Of a stretch of 64,000 bases of DNA, positions 1-9,708 are shown in pieces (the stretch's first letter is position 1; each line of letters opens with the position of its first letter). The translations under genes and the position numbers were made by a program. This DNA comes from Fidelibacterota bacterium (lineage in GTDB: Bacteria > Fidelibacterota > Marinisomatia > Marinisomatales > UBA1611): NCBI GenBank assembly GCA_016784605.1, contig JADHUI010000006.1, forward strand, positions 1-64,000. Direction: 5' to 3'. The notes below the pieces were generated by a model. The model made no database searches. It saw nothing but the letters and a program-made list of their open reading frames with translations, and had not been told where the DNA came from.

Positions 1-2
1 CA

Positions 3-3000
3 TCATCCTATATTGTGAATCAGGTGGATCCTATCCAAATGGGGCTTACTCCGGGATTAATGTTATCGTCAGATATCTATCATGAACGTAGAACGAATTT
101 TGAGAATCAAATATCTCGAGATGGTCGAGATGCACCAACTTCTGGAAATATTGAACAAATAAATGTATTTATCAAATTTGCAGATGATCCGGATTTCCCT
201 AATCCGCGTTCGTATTACGATGCAGTATTTAATTTGGAAGATGAACCGTCCTTAAAAAATTATTACAGAGAAGTTTCCTATAATACGCTAGAGGTAAATA
301 CCCATCAATATCCTGGAACGTTTACTGATGCAAATACAGCTTATATTGATGATCATGATCGTGGCTATTATAGACCCTATTCTGATGCAAACCCGACGGG
401 ATATCAAACGGATGCACAGCGAAATGAACGTGAACATACTTTATTGAAAAATGCCATAGAAGCAATTGCAACGCAAGTTTCACCAGATTTAGAGATTGAC
501 GCAAACGATGATGGATATGTGGATGCTGTATCTTTTGTGATATATGGTGAACCTGATGGATGGGCAGAATTATTATGGCCACATCGTTGGGCTTTATATT
601 CAGAAGATGTGTATATCCATGGCGTACGTGTATGGGATTATCTATTCATGCTCAGTGAATCATGGTATTTCAATGTGGGAGTATTATGCCATGAATTTTT
701 TCATGTGCTCGGCGCACCAGATTTATATCATTATGAAGATACAGGAGCACCATCAGCCGTGGGAGGTTGGGATATTATGGAATCAACAAGTCAGCCTCCA
801 CAATATATGTCCGCATTTATGAAATATAAGTACGGCGATTGGTTAGAAAATATCCCTGAAATAACGGAATCAGGGCAATATTCGCTTAATCCATTACAGT
901 CACGAGAGAATTCTATTTACAAAATTGCATCTCCCAATTCCGACACAGAATATTTCGTTGTAGAATATCGAAAAAAAGAAGGAATTTATGATGTAAACAC
1001 TCCTGGGAGCCGATCTGGATTAGTTGTATATCGAATTAATACAGAAGCGGGGAACGGGAATGCTGGTGGCCCACCGGATGAAATATATGTTTATCGCCCA
1101 GGCGGTACACTATCCGCGAATGGTAATTTTAATAATGCTCCATACAGTAGTGATTATAATCATACAGCTATCAATGATGGTACAAATCCATCGGGATTTT
1201 TATATAATAATGGGCAAGGTGCTCCGGGAGGATTAAATATTTATGATGTAGGTGAAGCAGGGGAAACAATCACTTTTTCAGTTGGTTTGGGGATACCTCA
1301 CTTGGTCGCAACACCGGAAATATTTAATCCAACTATTTCACCGAATCAAACTGCCTTGGAAATATTTACTGTGACAAATGAAGGAGATGAAGGATCCGTC
1401 GTTAATTTTGCTGTGAATGCATCCGATCCTCCCGCTTTTGAAAATCCATCGATGGGGCCTGATGGTGGGAATTATTATGTTGCTTACTCCACAACAGAAC
1501 CCTTGATATCTTATAATTGGATTGATATTTCTTTTGATGGAACGGAAGCTATATTTCCACATAATGATGTATCTACGGATCCAATTCAATTACCATTTGC
1601 ATTTTCATTTTATGAAAATGAGTATACTGAATTAATTATTAATCCAAATGGCTGGGTAGGTTTTGGTGGAGATAATAATGATTGGTCTAATTTCGAAATT
1701 CCATCTTCGGATGGCCCTCTATCAGCTATTTTCGGTTTTTGGGATGATTTGAATCCTATTAATACCGCGGGAGGCGGTTCACCGTCTGGGCATGTCTATT
1801 ATCATATTTCACCTGAAAGATGTGTGATTTGGTATGATCAAGTTGTTCGTTGGAGTACATCTAACGTAGGGTCATTTGATTTTCAAATTGTTCTTTATTC
1901 GAATGGAGAATTTCAAGTGAATTACCGTGAAATGAATGGTGTTGTCAATTCAGCCACAGTTGGTTTTCAAGATGCATCTGGAGAACAAGGAACATTAATT
2001 GCATTTAATTCATCCCTGCCGCAAAATAATAACTTTAGCTGGGCAGTGGATCGCCCAAATGCTATTCCGTGGATAACATTGGATGGAGCTATTTCTGGAG
2101 AATTAAATGGGGGTGAATCCAGCTCATTTTCAGCCATGATAAATACAGCAAATATGGATGTTGGATATTATCAAGGTTCGGTCAATATTGTTGGTGAGGG
2201 TGCAAATACTGTGTATGTCCCTATAAATTTAACCATCGTAGATGGAGAAGGGGAAATTCCTTCATTGCCTATTTTGGATATTTCGGTTAACGAAAATGGA
2301 ATCATTCAACTTCCGGAATGGGTGAACCCATTATTTAGCGATGCCTTTCAACGATATACGCATATTCCAGCCTTAAATGGAGATGTGATACCCATTTTAA
2401 TCCAAGATGAAGTCACCATTGATCAAATATTATATGTGCGAAAAATTCTTCAATCTCAACTAACAGATATTCCAGGTAGCATGTGGGGAAGTGATAAATC
2501 CGTGGTTTTAGATTCTATTGCAACATCTAATGTTATTTTATATTTATTGAATAATGAAGACGTTGACACAGATGTTCAGAATCTTTGGGATACGGGAGTC
2601 ATTGGACACGGTGTATTGGCAACAGAAATATTTCCTGAGTCAAGTTCTGAATATTTTTCTTCATCCCAACAAGACAGAACCCAATATCGCATTTCTCATC
2701 TCATACAACAATATGGGATTCAAACTTCCATGCCGGGCCTTCAAGGTTCCATCCAATCAGCATATATAAATGCACTGGAAAATGGCTATTTTTATATTGT
2801 GGACTCGATGCCTTTTCCGGTTGAATGGTGGATGGCAGAATATGTATCTTTAGGATTAGAAAGTTATTTTGGAAATTGGGCTCACGATCCAAATGAAAAT
2901 GGATGGGCAGGATTGAGTGAGTATGCTTTTATTTCACGGGAGTCCATTGCTGAAAGTGACTCACTTCTTTATAATATTATTTCAGGATTTTATGGAGAAA

Positions 3001-3725
3001 CACTTGAATATGAAGCGGATTGGAATATGCCTTCTGGGCTTGACTTTCTGTTGCATAGAGAAGAATCATTAGATTATACATATCGTTCCCAATATTTGAA
3101 GAATGCGCGATTAATTGGAGATAATTCCAACAATATTTTAGGAAATAATTTTGACAATATTTTGACTGGAAACGAAGGATGGAATAGCCTCGCAGGATTT
3201 GGCGGTCATGACGATTTAATTGGTCAAATTGGAAATAATGATATTGCCAAATTTCAGGGCGATCTGATGGAATATACGATTGTAGAAATAGATGATACAG
3301 ATGGCCATGATGATTATTTTATTACAGATTTAATGCCTAATCGTGATTCGACCTGTCATATTGTTGATATCCATTTATTAAATTTTGCTGGCATAGTCTA
3401 CGAAATAGAAAATATACTGGATGTAAATGATCCACTGATTCTGCCGACAGAAACGAAGTTATTACCTGCTTACCCAAATCCGTTCAACCCGATTACCACC
3501 ATTGAATATCATTTAGCAGAAAAAGGTTGGACGCAATTAACTATTTTTGATTTATTAGGACGACCTGTCCGGACATTAATTAATCAACAAAAACCAGCCG
3601 GCAAATATCATATACAGTGGAATGGACATAATGATATTGGCAAACCCATAAGTGCAGGAATGTATTTCTATCAATTGCAAACGCAATCCAAGATTGAAAC
3701 GCATAAAATTATCCTTCTAAAATAA
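3..3725 (+). CDS. Secreted M6-family (immune inhibitor A-like) metalloprotease with sorting domain, 5' partial
   Basis: The frame is open to the left edge and there is no signal peptide, so the 5' end is missing; the GTG at 15 is only the first start-like codon. Counting from it, the zinc site HEFFH lies at residues 226-230 with a further Asp at 236 (HExxHxxGxPD, as in M6 peptidases). Next come a beta domain with NGW and FWDDL motifs (about 480-680), an unrecognised segment (about 755-1030), a degenerate RTX-like Gly/Asn/Asp block (about 1035-1075) and a C-terminal FlgD/T9SS-like sorting domain (about 1150-1236, with YPNPFNP). Probable role: an extracellular or surface protease. The M6 call is good; substrate and exporter are inferred. 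The following pilus cluster is separated by 145 bases and probably transcribed independently. Confidence 0.85.
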   Translation, partial: SSYIVNQVDPIQMGLTPGLMLSSDIYHERRTNFENQISRDGRDAPTSGNIEQINVFIKFADDPDFPNPRSYYDAVFNLEDEPSLKNYYREVSYNTLEVNTHQYPGTFTDANTAYIDDHDRGYYRPYSDANPTGYQTDAQRNEREHTLLKNAIEAIATQVSPDLEIDANDDGYVDAVSFVIYGEPDGWAELLWPHRWALYSEDVYIHGVRVWDYLFMLSESWYFNVGVLCHEFFHVLGAPDLYHYEDTGAPSAVGGWDIMESTSQPPQYMSAFMKYKYGDWLENIPEITESGQYSLNPLQSRENSIYKIASPNSDTEYFVVEYRKKEGIYDVNTPGSRSGLVVYRINTEAGNGNAGGPPDEIYVYRPGGTLSANGNFNNAPYSSDYNHTAINDGTNPSGFLYNNGQGAPGGLNIYDVGEAGETITFSVGLGIPHLVATPEIFNPTISPNQTALEIFTVTNEGDEGSVVNFAVNASDPPAFENPSMGPDGGNYYVAYSTTEPLISYNWIDISFDGTEAIFPHNDVSTDPIQLPFAFSFYENEYTELIINPNGWVGFGGDNNDWSNFEIPSSDGPLSAIFGFWDDLNPINTAGGGSPSGHVYYHISPERCVIWYDQVVRWSTSNVGSFDFQIVLYSNGEFQVNYREMNGVVNSATVGFQDASGEQGTLIAFNSSLPQNNNFSWAVDRPNAIPWITLDGAISGELNGGESSSFSAMINTANMDVGYYQGSVNIVGEGANTVYVPINLTIVDGEGEIPSLPILDISVNENGIIQLPEWVNPLFSDAFQRYTHIPALNGDVIPILIQDEVTIDQILYVRKILQSQLTDIPGSMWGSDKSVVLDSIATSNVILYLLNNEDVDTDVQNLWDTGVIGHGVLATEIFPESSSEYFSSSQQDRTQYRISHLIQQYGIQTSMPGLQGSIQSAYINALENGYFYIVDSMPFPVEWWMAEYVSLGLESYFGNWAHDPNENGWAGLSEYAFISRESIAESDSLLYNIISGFYGETLEYEADWNMPSGLDFLLHREESLDYTYRSQYLKNARLIGDNSNNILGNNFDNILTGNEGWNSLAGFGGHDDLIGQIGNNDIAKFQGDLMEYTIVEIDDTDGHDDYFITDLMPNRDSTCHIVDIHLLNFAGIVYEIENILDVNDPLILPTETKLLPAYPNPFNPITTIEYHLAEKGWTQLTIFDLLGRPVRTLINQQKPAGKYHIQWNGHNDIGKPISAGMYFYQLQTQSKIETHKIILLK

Positions 3726-3870
3726 CCCTTGAAAATAGTGAGTGATTTTCTCTCTTAACTCGTTCATTTTGTAGCGGGCGGGGGACGACTGCATCTTTTA
3801 CATTATCCAGATTAAAAATTGGACCGATTTATTGAACAAATAACTTGAAGAAAAAAGGAGAAAAATCATC

Positions 3871-4284
3871 ATGATTCAAACCAAAAAACGTGAGTCCGGA
3901 TTTACCATGATTGAAATTATGGTTGTGGTTGTGATTGTCGCTATTTTAGCGGCAGTAGCCGTTCCGATCTATGTTGAATATGTTAAAAGTGCCCGTGCAT
4001 CAGAAGCGCGGTCTGTTATTGGAAGTATTTCTAATTCATCTGATATGTACTTTCAAACAAATGGTGAATGGCCATCTTCGACAGAAGATTTAGAACGAAC
4101 GGGTCAATTAGATTTAAAACGATCCACCAAAGCGAAATGGCAATTTGAACTTCAGCTAAGTGATGAAGGTGGACAAATAACAGCAACCAGTACAGAAGAA
4201 ATGGCTGGCGGCGGCGGTCACCAGGTAATATTAAATATCGAAACAGGACGATTCACGGGCTACGGATCTAAAAACGAAGAATAA
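3871..4284 (+). CDS. pilA: Type IV pilin / GspG-like major pilin
   Basis: The 137-residue protein has a classic class III leader: a short basic stretch, then G10 before F11 as the processing site and Glu15 (position +5 of the mature protein), followed by a hydrophobic helix to about residue 35. The C-terminal head is short and polar with a Gly run and no obvious disulfide pair. An AAGGAG ribosome site at 3855-3860 supports the ATG. It is first in the pilus cluster and is the only member with a strong ribosome site, which fits a highly expressed major subunit. Whether it is the main fibre subunit or a GspG-like pseudopilin cannot be settled by reading; the neighbouring PilT-like retraction ATPase favours a pilus. 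Confidence 0.88.
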   Translation: MIQTKKRESGFTMIEIMVVVVIVAILAAVAVPIYVEYVKSARASEARSVIGSISNSSDMYFQTNGEWPSSTEDLERTGQLDLKRSTKAKWQFELQLSDEGGQITATSTEEMAGGGGHQVILNIETGRFTGYGSKNEE

Positions 4285-4291
4285 TTTTTGT

Positions 4292-5344
4292 ATGGATATC
4301 AAAAAATTACTTAACTATTCTCTCGAAAGTGGTGCGTCTGATTTACACTTAAGTGTCGGTTCCGTTCCAATGGTTCGAATCAATGGGACAATGAAGCCGC
4401 TAAATATGGACACATTATCTCAAGAAGATATGGAATCCATATTACCTCAAGTTATGAATGAAGATCAAATTGCTTTATTCATTGAAAATAAAGAAATGGA
4501 TTTATCGGCAAAGCTTGAAGGTAAAGGCAGATTCCGTGTCAACTTCTTTAACCAAATTAATGGTTTGGCAGGAGTATTCCGTACCATTCCGGAAGTGGTT
4601 CAAGATTTCGATGATTTAGGAATTCCGCCTATACTTAGAAAATTAGCAAACATTGATCGTGGTTTGGTTCTATTGACCGGACCAACTGGTTCTGGAAAAA
4701 GTACCACATTAGCTGCCATGATTGACCACGTTAATACAACAAGAGCTTGCCATATTATAACGATTGAAGATCCTGTGGAATATTATCACCGATCAAAAGA
4801 AAGTTTAATCAATCAACGTGAATTGGGTGCAAATACAAAAAGTTTCTCCAATGCTTTGCGGGCAGCCTTAAGGGAAGATCCAGATGTCATTTTGGTTGGG
4901 GAAATGCGTGATTTAGAAACAATTTCGTTGGCGTTAACGGCAGCTGAAACAGGTCATTTAGTTTTGTCAACCCTTCATACATCGAGTGCTGTTAAAGCGA
5001 TAGATCGAATTATTGATATCTTTCCTCCAGGTCAAAAGGACCAAATACGTTCCATGCTGTCTGAAAGTTTAGAAGCCGTTATCGCTCAAAAGTTATTACC
5101 ATCAAAAGATGGAAAAGGGAGAATTCCTGCTTGTGAAGTTATGATTGCCTCAACCGCTATTCGGAATTTGATAAGAGAAGATCGGATTTACCAAATTCCA
5201 TCCGTGATTCAGTCAGGTGGAGTGGATGGTATGCAAGGATTAGATCAAGATTTGCAACGACTTGTGTCTCAAGGAAAAGTTGAACGCAAAGCGGCAGCAG
5301 CCATTGCAGAAAATCCAAAATTATTTCAATCGAACGTACTCTGA
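4292..5344 (+). CDS. pilT: PilT-like type IV pilus retraction ATPase
   Basis: The 350-residue length is usual for PilT. The Walker A motif GPTGSGKS is at residues 130-137, and the Walker B region around Asp198 contains GEMRD at 203-207. An AIRNLIRE motif, diagnostic for PilT over PilB, lies near residue 287, and the C-terminus has a GMQGLDQDL stretch matching the PilT tail. PilT hexamers power pilin disassembly at the inner membrane, giving twitching motility. It follows the pilin gene by 7 bases with little ribosome-site character, so it is probably translated from the same message. Its place next to the pilin rather than near pilB-pilC is unusual but does not weaken the call. Confidence 0.95.
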   Translation: MDIKKLLNYSLESGASDLHLSVGSVPMVRINGTMKPLNMDTLSQEDMESILPQVMNEDQIALFIENKEMDLSAKLEGKGRFRVNFFNQINGLAGVFRTIPEVVQDFDDLGIPPILRKLANIDRGLVLLTGPTGSGKSTTLAAMIDHVNTTRACHIITIEDPVEYYHRSKESLINQRELGANTKSFSNALRAALREDPDVILVGEMRDLETISLALTAAETGHLVLSTLHTSSAVKAIDRIIDIFPPGQKDQIRSMLSESLEAVIAQKLLPSKDGKGRIPACEVMIASTAIRNLIREDRIYQIPSVIQSGGVDGMQGLDQDLQRLVSQGKVERKAAAAIAENPKLFQSNVL

Positions 5345-5364
5345 TAAATTTGAGTTAGGCAATC

Positions 5365-5835
5365 ATGCAAACATTCATAAAAAATGAAAGCGGATTCACC
5401 TTTATTGAAGTTATGACAGCTTTTATGATTATTTCAATTGCTTCGGTTGGACTCATGATGGGTGCGGCACATGCGCAAGGTGAACTCCGGTCATTGGAAT
5501 TGCGTGAAAGAGCAACCGAAGAATTGCTTAATTACACAGAATATTGGCGCGGTCGGATCGCAGATGGAAAATTATCTCAATCAGAGATGGTTGGGAATCT
5601 TGAAGGTGAAACAGTGTATTTAAGGGGAAGTTTAACAGCTCAAAATAAAGTAGTAGCAAAAGTTTATTATGATATAACTCATTTGGATAATGATACCGAA
5701 TTTGGAAAAACGAGTTTTAATCGGTTCCAACTTGAAACATGGATAAAATGGTCTGACTTTATCCCAAAAGGAAAATCGAAATCAGTCGCTCAGAGAGAAC
5801 GACGCCTCGAAACAGTCATGGCTACTTTCAATTGA
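5365..5835 (+). CDS. PilV/GspI-like minor prepilin
   Basis: The 156-residue protein begins with a class III leader (ESGF, processing between G10 and F11, Glu15 at +5) and a hydrophobic helix reaching about residue 35. The rest is polar with a Glu/Arg-rich alpha stretch, as in the alpha-C part of pilins. Three further pilin-like genes would fit the minor pilin set that primes pilus assembly (PilV/PilW/PilX or GspI/J/K types); this one is in the PilV/GspI slot. Its stop overlaps the next gene by 4 bases. The assignment rests on the leader and position; the head domain is not recognisable. Confidence 0.82.
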   Translation: MQTFIKNESGFTFIEVMTAFMIISIASVGLMMGAAHAQGELRSLELRERATEELLNYTEYWRGRIADGKLSQSEMVGNLEGETVYLRGSLTAQNKVVAKVYYDITHLDNDTEFGKTSFNRFQLETWIKWSDFIPKGKSKSVAQRERRLETVMATFN

Positions 5836-6431
5836 AAAATATATTTAAAAAATCATCTCAGGGTTTAACCTTGATGGAATTGACTGCTGTTATGACGGTA
5901 GTGGGTGTTATTGCATTAGGGATGGGGATTGGATTTAAAAATATTCTTTACCATTATCAGCATGATGCTGTTCGTCAAGATATTCGTCATTATGGTAATA
6001 TTGTTCTAAGAGAAATAAATCGAGAAATGGGGTTAGCCGAAAAAATTGAAGATGATCATTTTAATGGATTTTCTCGATTAAAAATTTATTATTATAAAGA
6101 AAATCTTATTCCCGATGTTGTTATAACCGCTTCAATGGATGATGGGGTTCTCATCAATGGAGAACTCCCTTTAGCGGGAAGTTTGAAATTGCCTAAAGAT
6201 GGTCGTTTTCGTGGAGAAAATAAACGACAAATTGTGATGGGTGATTTTGATGTTGAGCGCCATGTGGATGTGCGACAGAATTTAAGTCGGTTCTCCGAAG
6301 CTTTTTTTCATGTGAATTTGATACTAGAATTAAAATCATTTGTTTACACAGATGGCAAGAGTGTGAAAGAAGAATTCCCATTTTATCGAACGAGTTTTAT
6401 GTCAAGGTCTTATCTCAGTGAACTTCTTTAG
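5832..6431 (+). CDS. PilW/GspJ-like minor prepilin
   Basis: The 199-residue protein starts at a TTG overlapping the upstream stop. The leader ends in QG (processing between G11 and L12) with Glu16 at +5, followed by a hydrophobic helix with a TVVGVIALGMG core. The head is mostly beta-rich and basic. In minor pilin sets the largest members are the W/J and X/K types; this sits second of three, where PilW/GspJ belongs. It overlaps the next gene by 14 bases, so translational coupling is likely. There is no better start in the frame; a later one would remove the leader. Family is clear, subtype is inferred from order. Confidence 0.8.
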   Translation: MKNIFKKSSQGLTLMELTAVMTVVGVIALGMGIGFKNILYHYQHDAVRQDIRHYGNIVLREINREMGLAEKIEDDHFNGFSRLKIYYYKENLIPDVVITASMDDGVLINGELPLAGSLKLPKDGRFRGENKRQIVMGDFDVERHVDVRQNLSRFSEAFFHVNLILELKSFVYTDGKSVKEEFPFYRTSFMSRSYLSELL

Positions 6432-8649
6432 AAAACACGAATCTGGATCAGTTGCGCCTCTTGCTGTGCTCTTTACAATGTTAAGTATGGGTTTTACGAT
6501 TGCTTATTTAAGAAATAGTTCTACTGTTGCATCAATGGAACGATACCGTTTTGCAGAAGCGAAAGCGCAATACTTAGCAGAAGCGGGACTCAATGAAGCA
6601 GGGATTGTCATTTTGCCGGGAATTACATCATCTGACACAACCATGTTTCCAGAAGGTCGCGATTTTGGTGTGGATGAACGTGGAAAAGTATTAGGTCAAT
6701 ATAGAAATATTCGAATGCAAACAGATTTAATTGAAAATTCTACTCGAAAGTATTATCAGGCAACGAGCGAAGGAGTTGTTAAATACAAAACACCTAGCGG
6801 AAATGAAGTGGATGTAACTCAACAAGTTTCCACAACAATGGTACCTGAAGGTTTTGAAGAATTTATGTATTTCACCAATGAAGAATTACCCATTGGTCCG
6901 CCAAATGAAGATTTGAATGGAGGTGTTATTAATTTTGGCGGTAGCGATAAGCTTGAAGGGCGAGTGCATACAAATGGGACCATTAACTTTAGTAATTGGG
7001 GTTGCCCAGAAATCGACCCTAATGCAGAAGTCACTATCACATATGAAGCAGTAGAAAGTGGCGGCGGAATTGGTAGTATGGGCGCATGCAGTGATGATGT
7101 ATTTGAATTTGAGGACGGAGATGGTGATTCTTATACAATTTTAGACACGGTTGCTTCAATCGTTTGGCCACCTTCTACTTCAGCGCAAAATGCAAAATCC
7201 AATGCCAATAATACCATTATTTCTGATAGTAAAATTACTTTTTCGCCCTCAAAAAAAGATACAATGATTATGTCGGAAATTCATTTCGCCGACGAGGGGT
7301 ATTATTTAACGCAATGGTGGTATTTAATTCCACCTGTTGGTGGACCACCTAATGAATTCTCCTATTTATGGGACGAAACGAGTGCTACGAATTTTACCAT
7401 TGATGCAGGGCATTTACGCATTGGATTTGATAATACATATACTCCAGGAGTAGGATATACATTCCCTTCTTGGCTTATCGTAAATCCGCAAACTTCTGAA
7501 GGGGAAAATGTTTATTCTATCTTAAATGGTATTGCGACTGGAAACCAAATACAGATTCAAAATACTTCAGGGTCAAAAACAATGATTATTGAAGTTGGGA
7601 ATCACTTAAATCCATCTGGGAATGTGGCTTATAACGTAGCAAATTTTTCATACTCTTCATCGGATGATGTTGGTTTTTCACAAGATGAAGCAGTGACTTT
7701 TATCAATTTAAGTGCTGATACAGATTTAGATCCGACGATTGAGTTTAACGCATTTGCCAATTTCCATAGCCATTCATCAGTAGATTTCTGTCGTGTGGAT
7801 GGTTTACAGCATTATGATTTAGAGTACTGGCGTGTTTCTGATATTTTTTCAAACCCAGAAGCAGTTTATACCAGTGAATATGTTGTATTTCCAAAAACAT
7901 TCTTTCCTTATCCAAATAAACCACAAGTTTTATATGTGAAAGGTGGCCAAGTATTGGTCCGGGGTTCCGTCAAAGGAAAATATACAATTGTAACAGATGA
8001 TTATACTGAATATAGAAGGCACGATAACCAAAGTATTGTAGATCGTGTATGGGGTAATATTTGGTTAATTGATGATATTGTATATGAAGATTCCAACCCG
8101 GTAACGGGGGAAGTGATTCACCCTAATAATGGAGGAACGGAAAATATATTGGGCTTAATTGCCGGAGGAAATATCATTATTGCAAATACGAAACCGAATG
8201 GCGCTCGTGCACAACAATATGGCCAAGATATTAAAATTAATGCGGCTATGATGGCCATGCATGGAGGCTTTTTAGCTCACTATTGGCAGAATACATTATC
8301 TGCATATGGAAATCCAAATACGTCAAACCCCTATAACTCCTTAGCTGATGGACAAGGACGCTATAGAAATCCGTATTATTTAGAATCGTCTAGTCCAGGA
8401 AATACGGGGCAAAATGATATTCGCGGAACTGTATATGTATGGGGAGCAGTGGTTCAATCAAAACGTGGATACATGAAACGAAATACCGTTGGACCTTACA
8501 ATGCGTCTCCCGGTGTGGGATATGATAAAGATTACCATTACGATTATAATTTAAAGGACAATCCACCACCGCATTACCCAAATCCGGAAGATGTGAATGG
8601 AAATGTCATTTTACATATGTCATCTTATGGCATAGCAAAGAAAGAATAA
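6418..8649 (+). CDS. Very large PilX-like pilin-related protein
   Basis: The 743-residue protein starts at GTG 6418, overlapping the upstream gene. The N-terminus (basic, ESGS, then a hydrophobic helix) followed by an AEAKAQYLAEAGLNEAG stretch is typical of PilX/GspK-type pilins, which often lack Glu at +5, as here. The remaining roughly 670 residues are beta-rich, with EGRVHTNGTINF near 180, a VKGGQVLVRGSVKG stretch near 510 and LGLIAGGNIIIANTK near 580. This resembles the DUF4900-type proteins of related phyla. PilX proteins are usually 150-350 residues, so the head is strongly enlarged. As a tip subunit it could carry an adhesion or sensing domain; that is inference. Confidence 0.75.
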   Translation: MNFFRKHESGSVAPLAVLFTMLSMGFTIAYLRNSSTVASMERYRFAEAKAQYLAEAGLNEAGIVILPGITSSDTTMFPEGRDFGVDERGKVLGQYRNIRMQTDLIENSTRKYYQATSEGVVKYKTPSGNEVDVTQQVSTTMVPEGFEEFMYFTNEELPIGPPNEDLNGGVINFGGSDKLEGRVHTNGTINFSNWGCPEIDPNAEVTITYEAVESGGGIGSMGACSDDVFEFEDGDGDSYTILDTVASIVWPPSTSAQNAKSNANNTIISDSKITFSPSKKDTMIMSEIHFADEGYYLTQWWYLIPPVGGPPNEFSYLWDETSATNFTIDAGHLRIGFDNTYTPGVGYTFPSWLIVNPQTSEGENVYSILNGIATGNQIQIQNTSGSKTMIIEVGNHLNPSGNVAYNVANFSYSSSDDVGFSQDEAVTFINLSADTDLDPTIEFNAFANFHSHSSVDFCRVDGLQHYDLEYWRVSDIFSNPEAVYTSEYVVFPKTFFPYPNKPQVLYVKGGQVLVRGSVKGKYTIVTDDYTEYRRHDNQSIVDRVWGNIWLIDDIVYEDSNPVTGEVIHPNNGGTENILGLIAGGNIIIANTKPNGARAQQYGQDIKINAAMMAMHGGFLAHYWQNTLSAYGNPNTSNPYNSLADGQGRYRNPYYLESSSPGNTGQNDIRGTVYVWGAVVQSKRGYMKRNTVGPYNASPGVGYDKDYHYDYNLKDNPPPHYPNPEDVNGNVILHMSSYGIAKKE

Positions 8650-8655
8650 TAAAAT

Positions 8656-9708
8656 ATGATACTTGGACTCGATATTGGGAGGCATACAATTAAATTAGTC
8701 TCCGTCGAAAAAACAAAAGAAGGATTCAAAATCCTAGATGCTGCAAGCCGATTGGTACCAGATGCGAATAGAGCGTATGATCCCGAAAAGATTGATAAAC
8801 CAATGTGGATCATGGCCATAAAGGAATTAATGCGGTTACAGGGAATTAATCCCAAGCGAGTAAAAAATATTGTGACCGGTATTGGCGGTGTTCATGCCAG
8901 TGTCAAGCAAATCACAACCTTAGATATGCCTACTGAAGAATTGCATTCATCTATGACACTTGAAGCGAGAAAACATATACCTATGGATGGAACAGACGCC
9001 GTAATTGATTTTGAGATTTTCGGCCCAAATGCAAGAGAAGTCGATAAAATTGATGTCGGTCTTGTGGCCTGTACAAAAGGTATTCTAAATCATCATTTAG
9101 ATTTATTAAAAGAATGTGGGTTTAAACCAGGAATTGTGGATGTTGAACCGATTGCAATGACCAATACTTTTTCCCACGCAAAGGATATGCCTGAAGACGG
9201 GTTGGTGGTTTTATTAGATATAGGCGCAGTCTCTTCTGGGCTTGTCGTTTGGGGACATCAACAACAATACTTTACGAGAGATATTCAAATTGGGGGGCAT
9301 GATTTTGTTAAAGCTGTGATGGATAAAAAAGATTTATCCTATATCGATGCTCAAGATTTGCTTCAAAAAGAAGGACTTTCTGCTATTTTGAGTCAATCTA
9401 CATCCGATCATGAAAATGCTATTGGACTAGCTGAAAGAACAGTTTTTGATAATTTGGTAGAAGATATTAGACGTTCTCTCCGGTTCTATGCTAAAACAAC
9501 AGGACAAAGTTTTTTCTTGAAAATTTTATTAAGTGGAGGTGTGGCAGAAACGCCTGGATTAGTTGATTATATTCAATCGAAACTTAATGTAGATACAGCC
9601 ATTATTAATCCTCTCGAATCTCTTGCGGGTATTGAAGAATTAGAGGTCTCCAATCCTTCTCAATATGCGATTGCATTGGGTCTAGCCATCAGGGGAGGAT
9701 TATCATGA
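8656..9708 (+). CDS. pilM: PilM-like actin-fold pilus assembly ATPase
   Basis: The 350-residue length is standard for PilM. The actin-like phosphate-1 motif GLDIGRHTIKLV lies at residues 4-15, a phosphate-2-like LLDIGAVSSG at about 186-195 and an adenosine-type LSGGVAE near 292. PilM is a cytoplasmic protein that binds the N-terminus of PilN and links the PilN-PilO inner-membrane complex to the motors. The gene begins 7 bases after the PilX-like gene and ends in an ATGA overlap with the next, as in pilMNO operons generally. Confidence 0.92.
   Translation: MILGLDIGRHTIKLVSVEKTKEGFKILDAASRLVPDANRAYDPEKIDKPMWIMAIKELMRLQGINPKRVKNIVTGIGGVHASVKQITTLDMPTEELHSSMTLEARKHIPMDGTDAVIDFEIFGPNAREVDKIDVGLVACTKGILNHHLDLLKECGFKPGIVDVEPIAMTNTFSHAKDMPEDGLVVLLDIGAVSSGLVVWGHQQQYFTRDIQIGGHDFVKAVMDKKDLSYIDAQDLLQKEGLSAILSQSTSDHENAIGLAERTVFDNLVEDIRRSLRFYAKTTGQSFFLKILLSGGVAETPGLVDYIQSKLNVDTAIINPLESLAGIEELEVSNPSQYAIALGLAIRGGLS

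Noticed and set aside
3726-3870. Promoter for the pilus cluster
   Set aside because: The gap should contain one, but no -35/-10 pair or Bacteroidota-type motif stands out enough to report a position.
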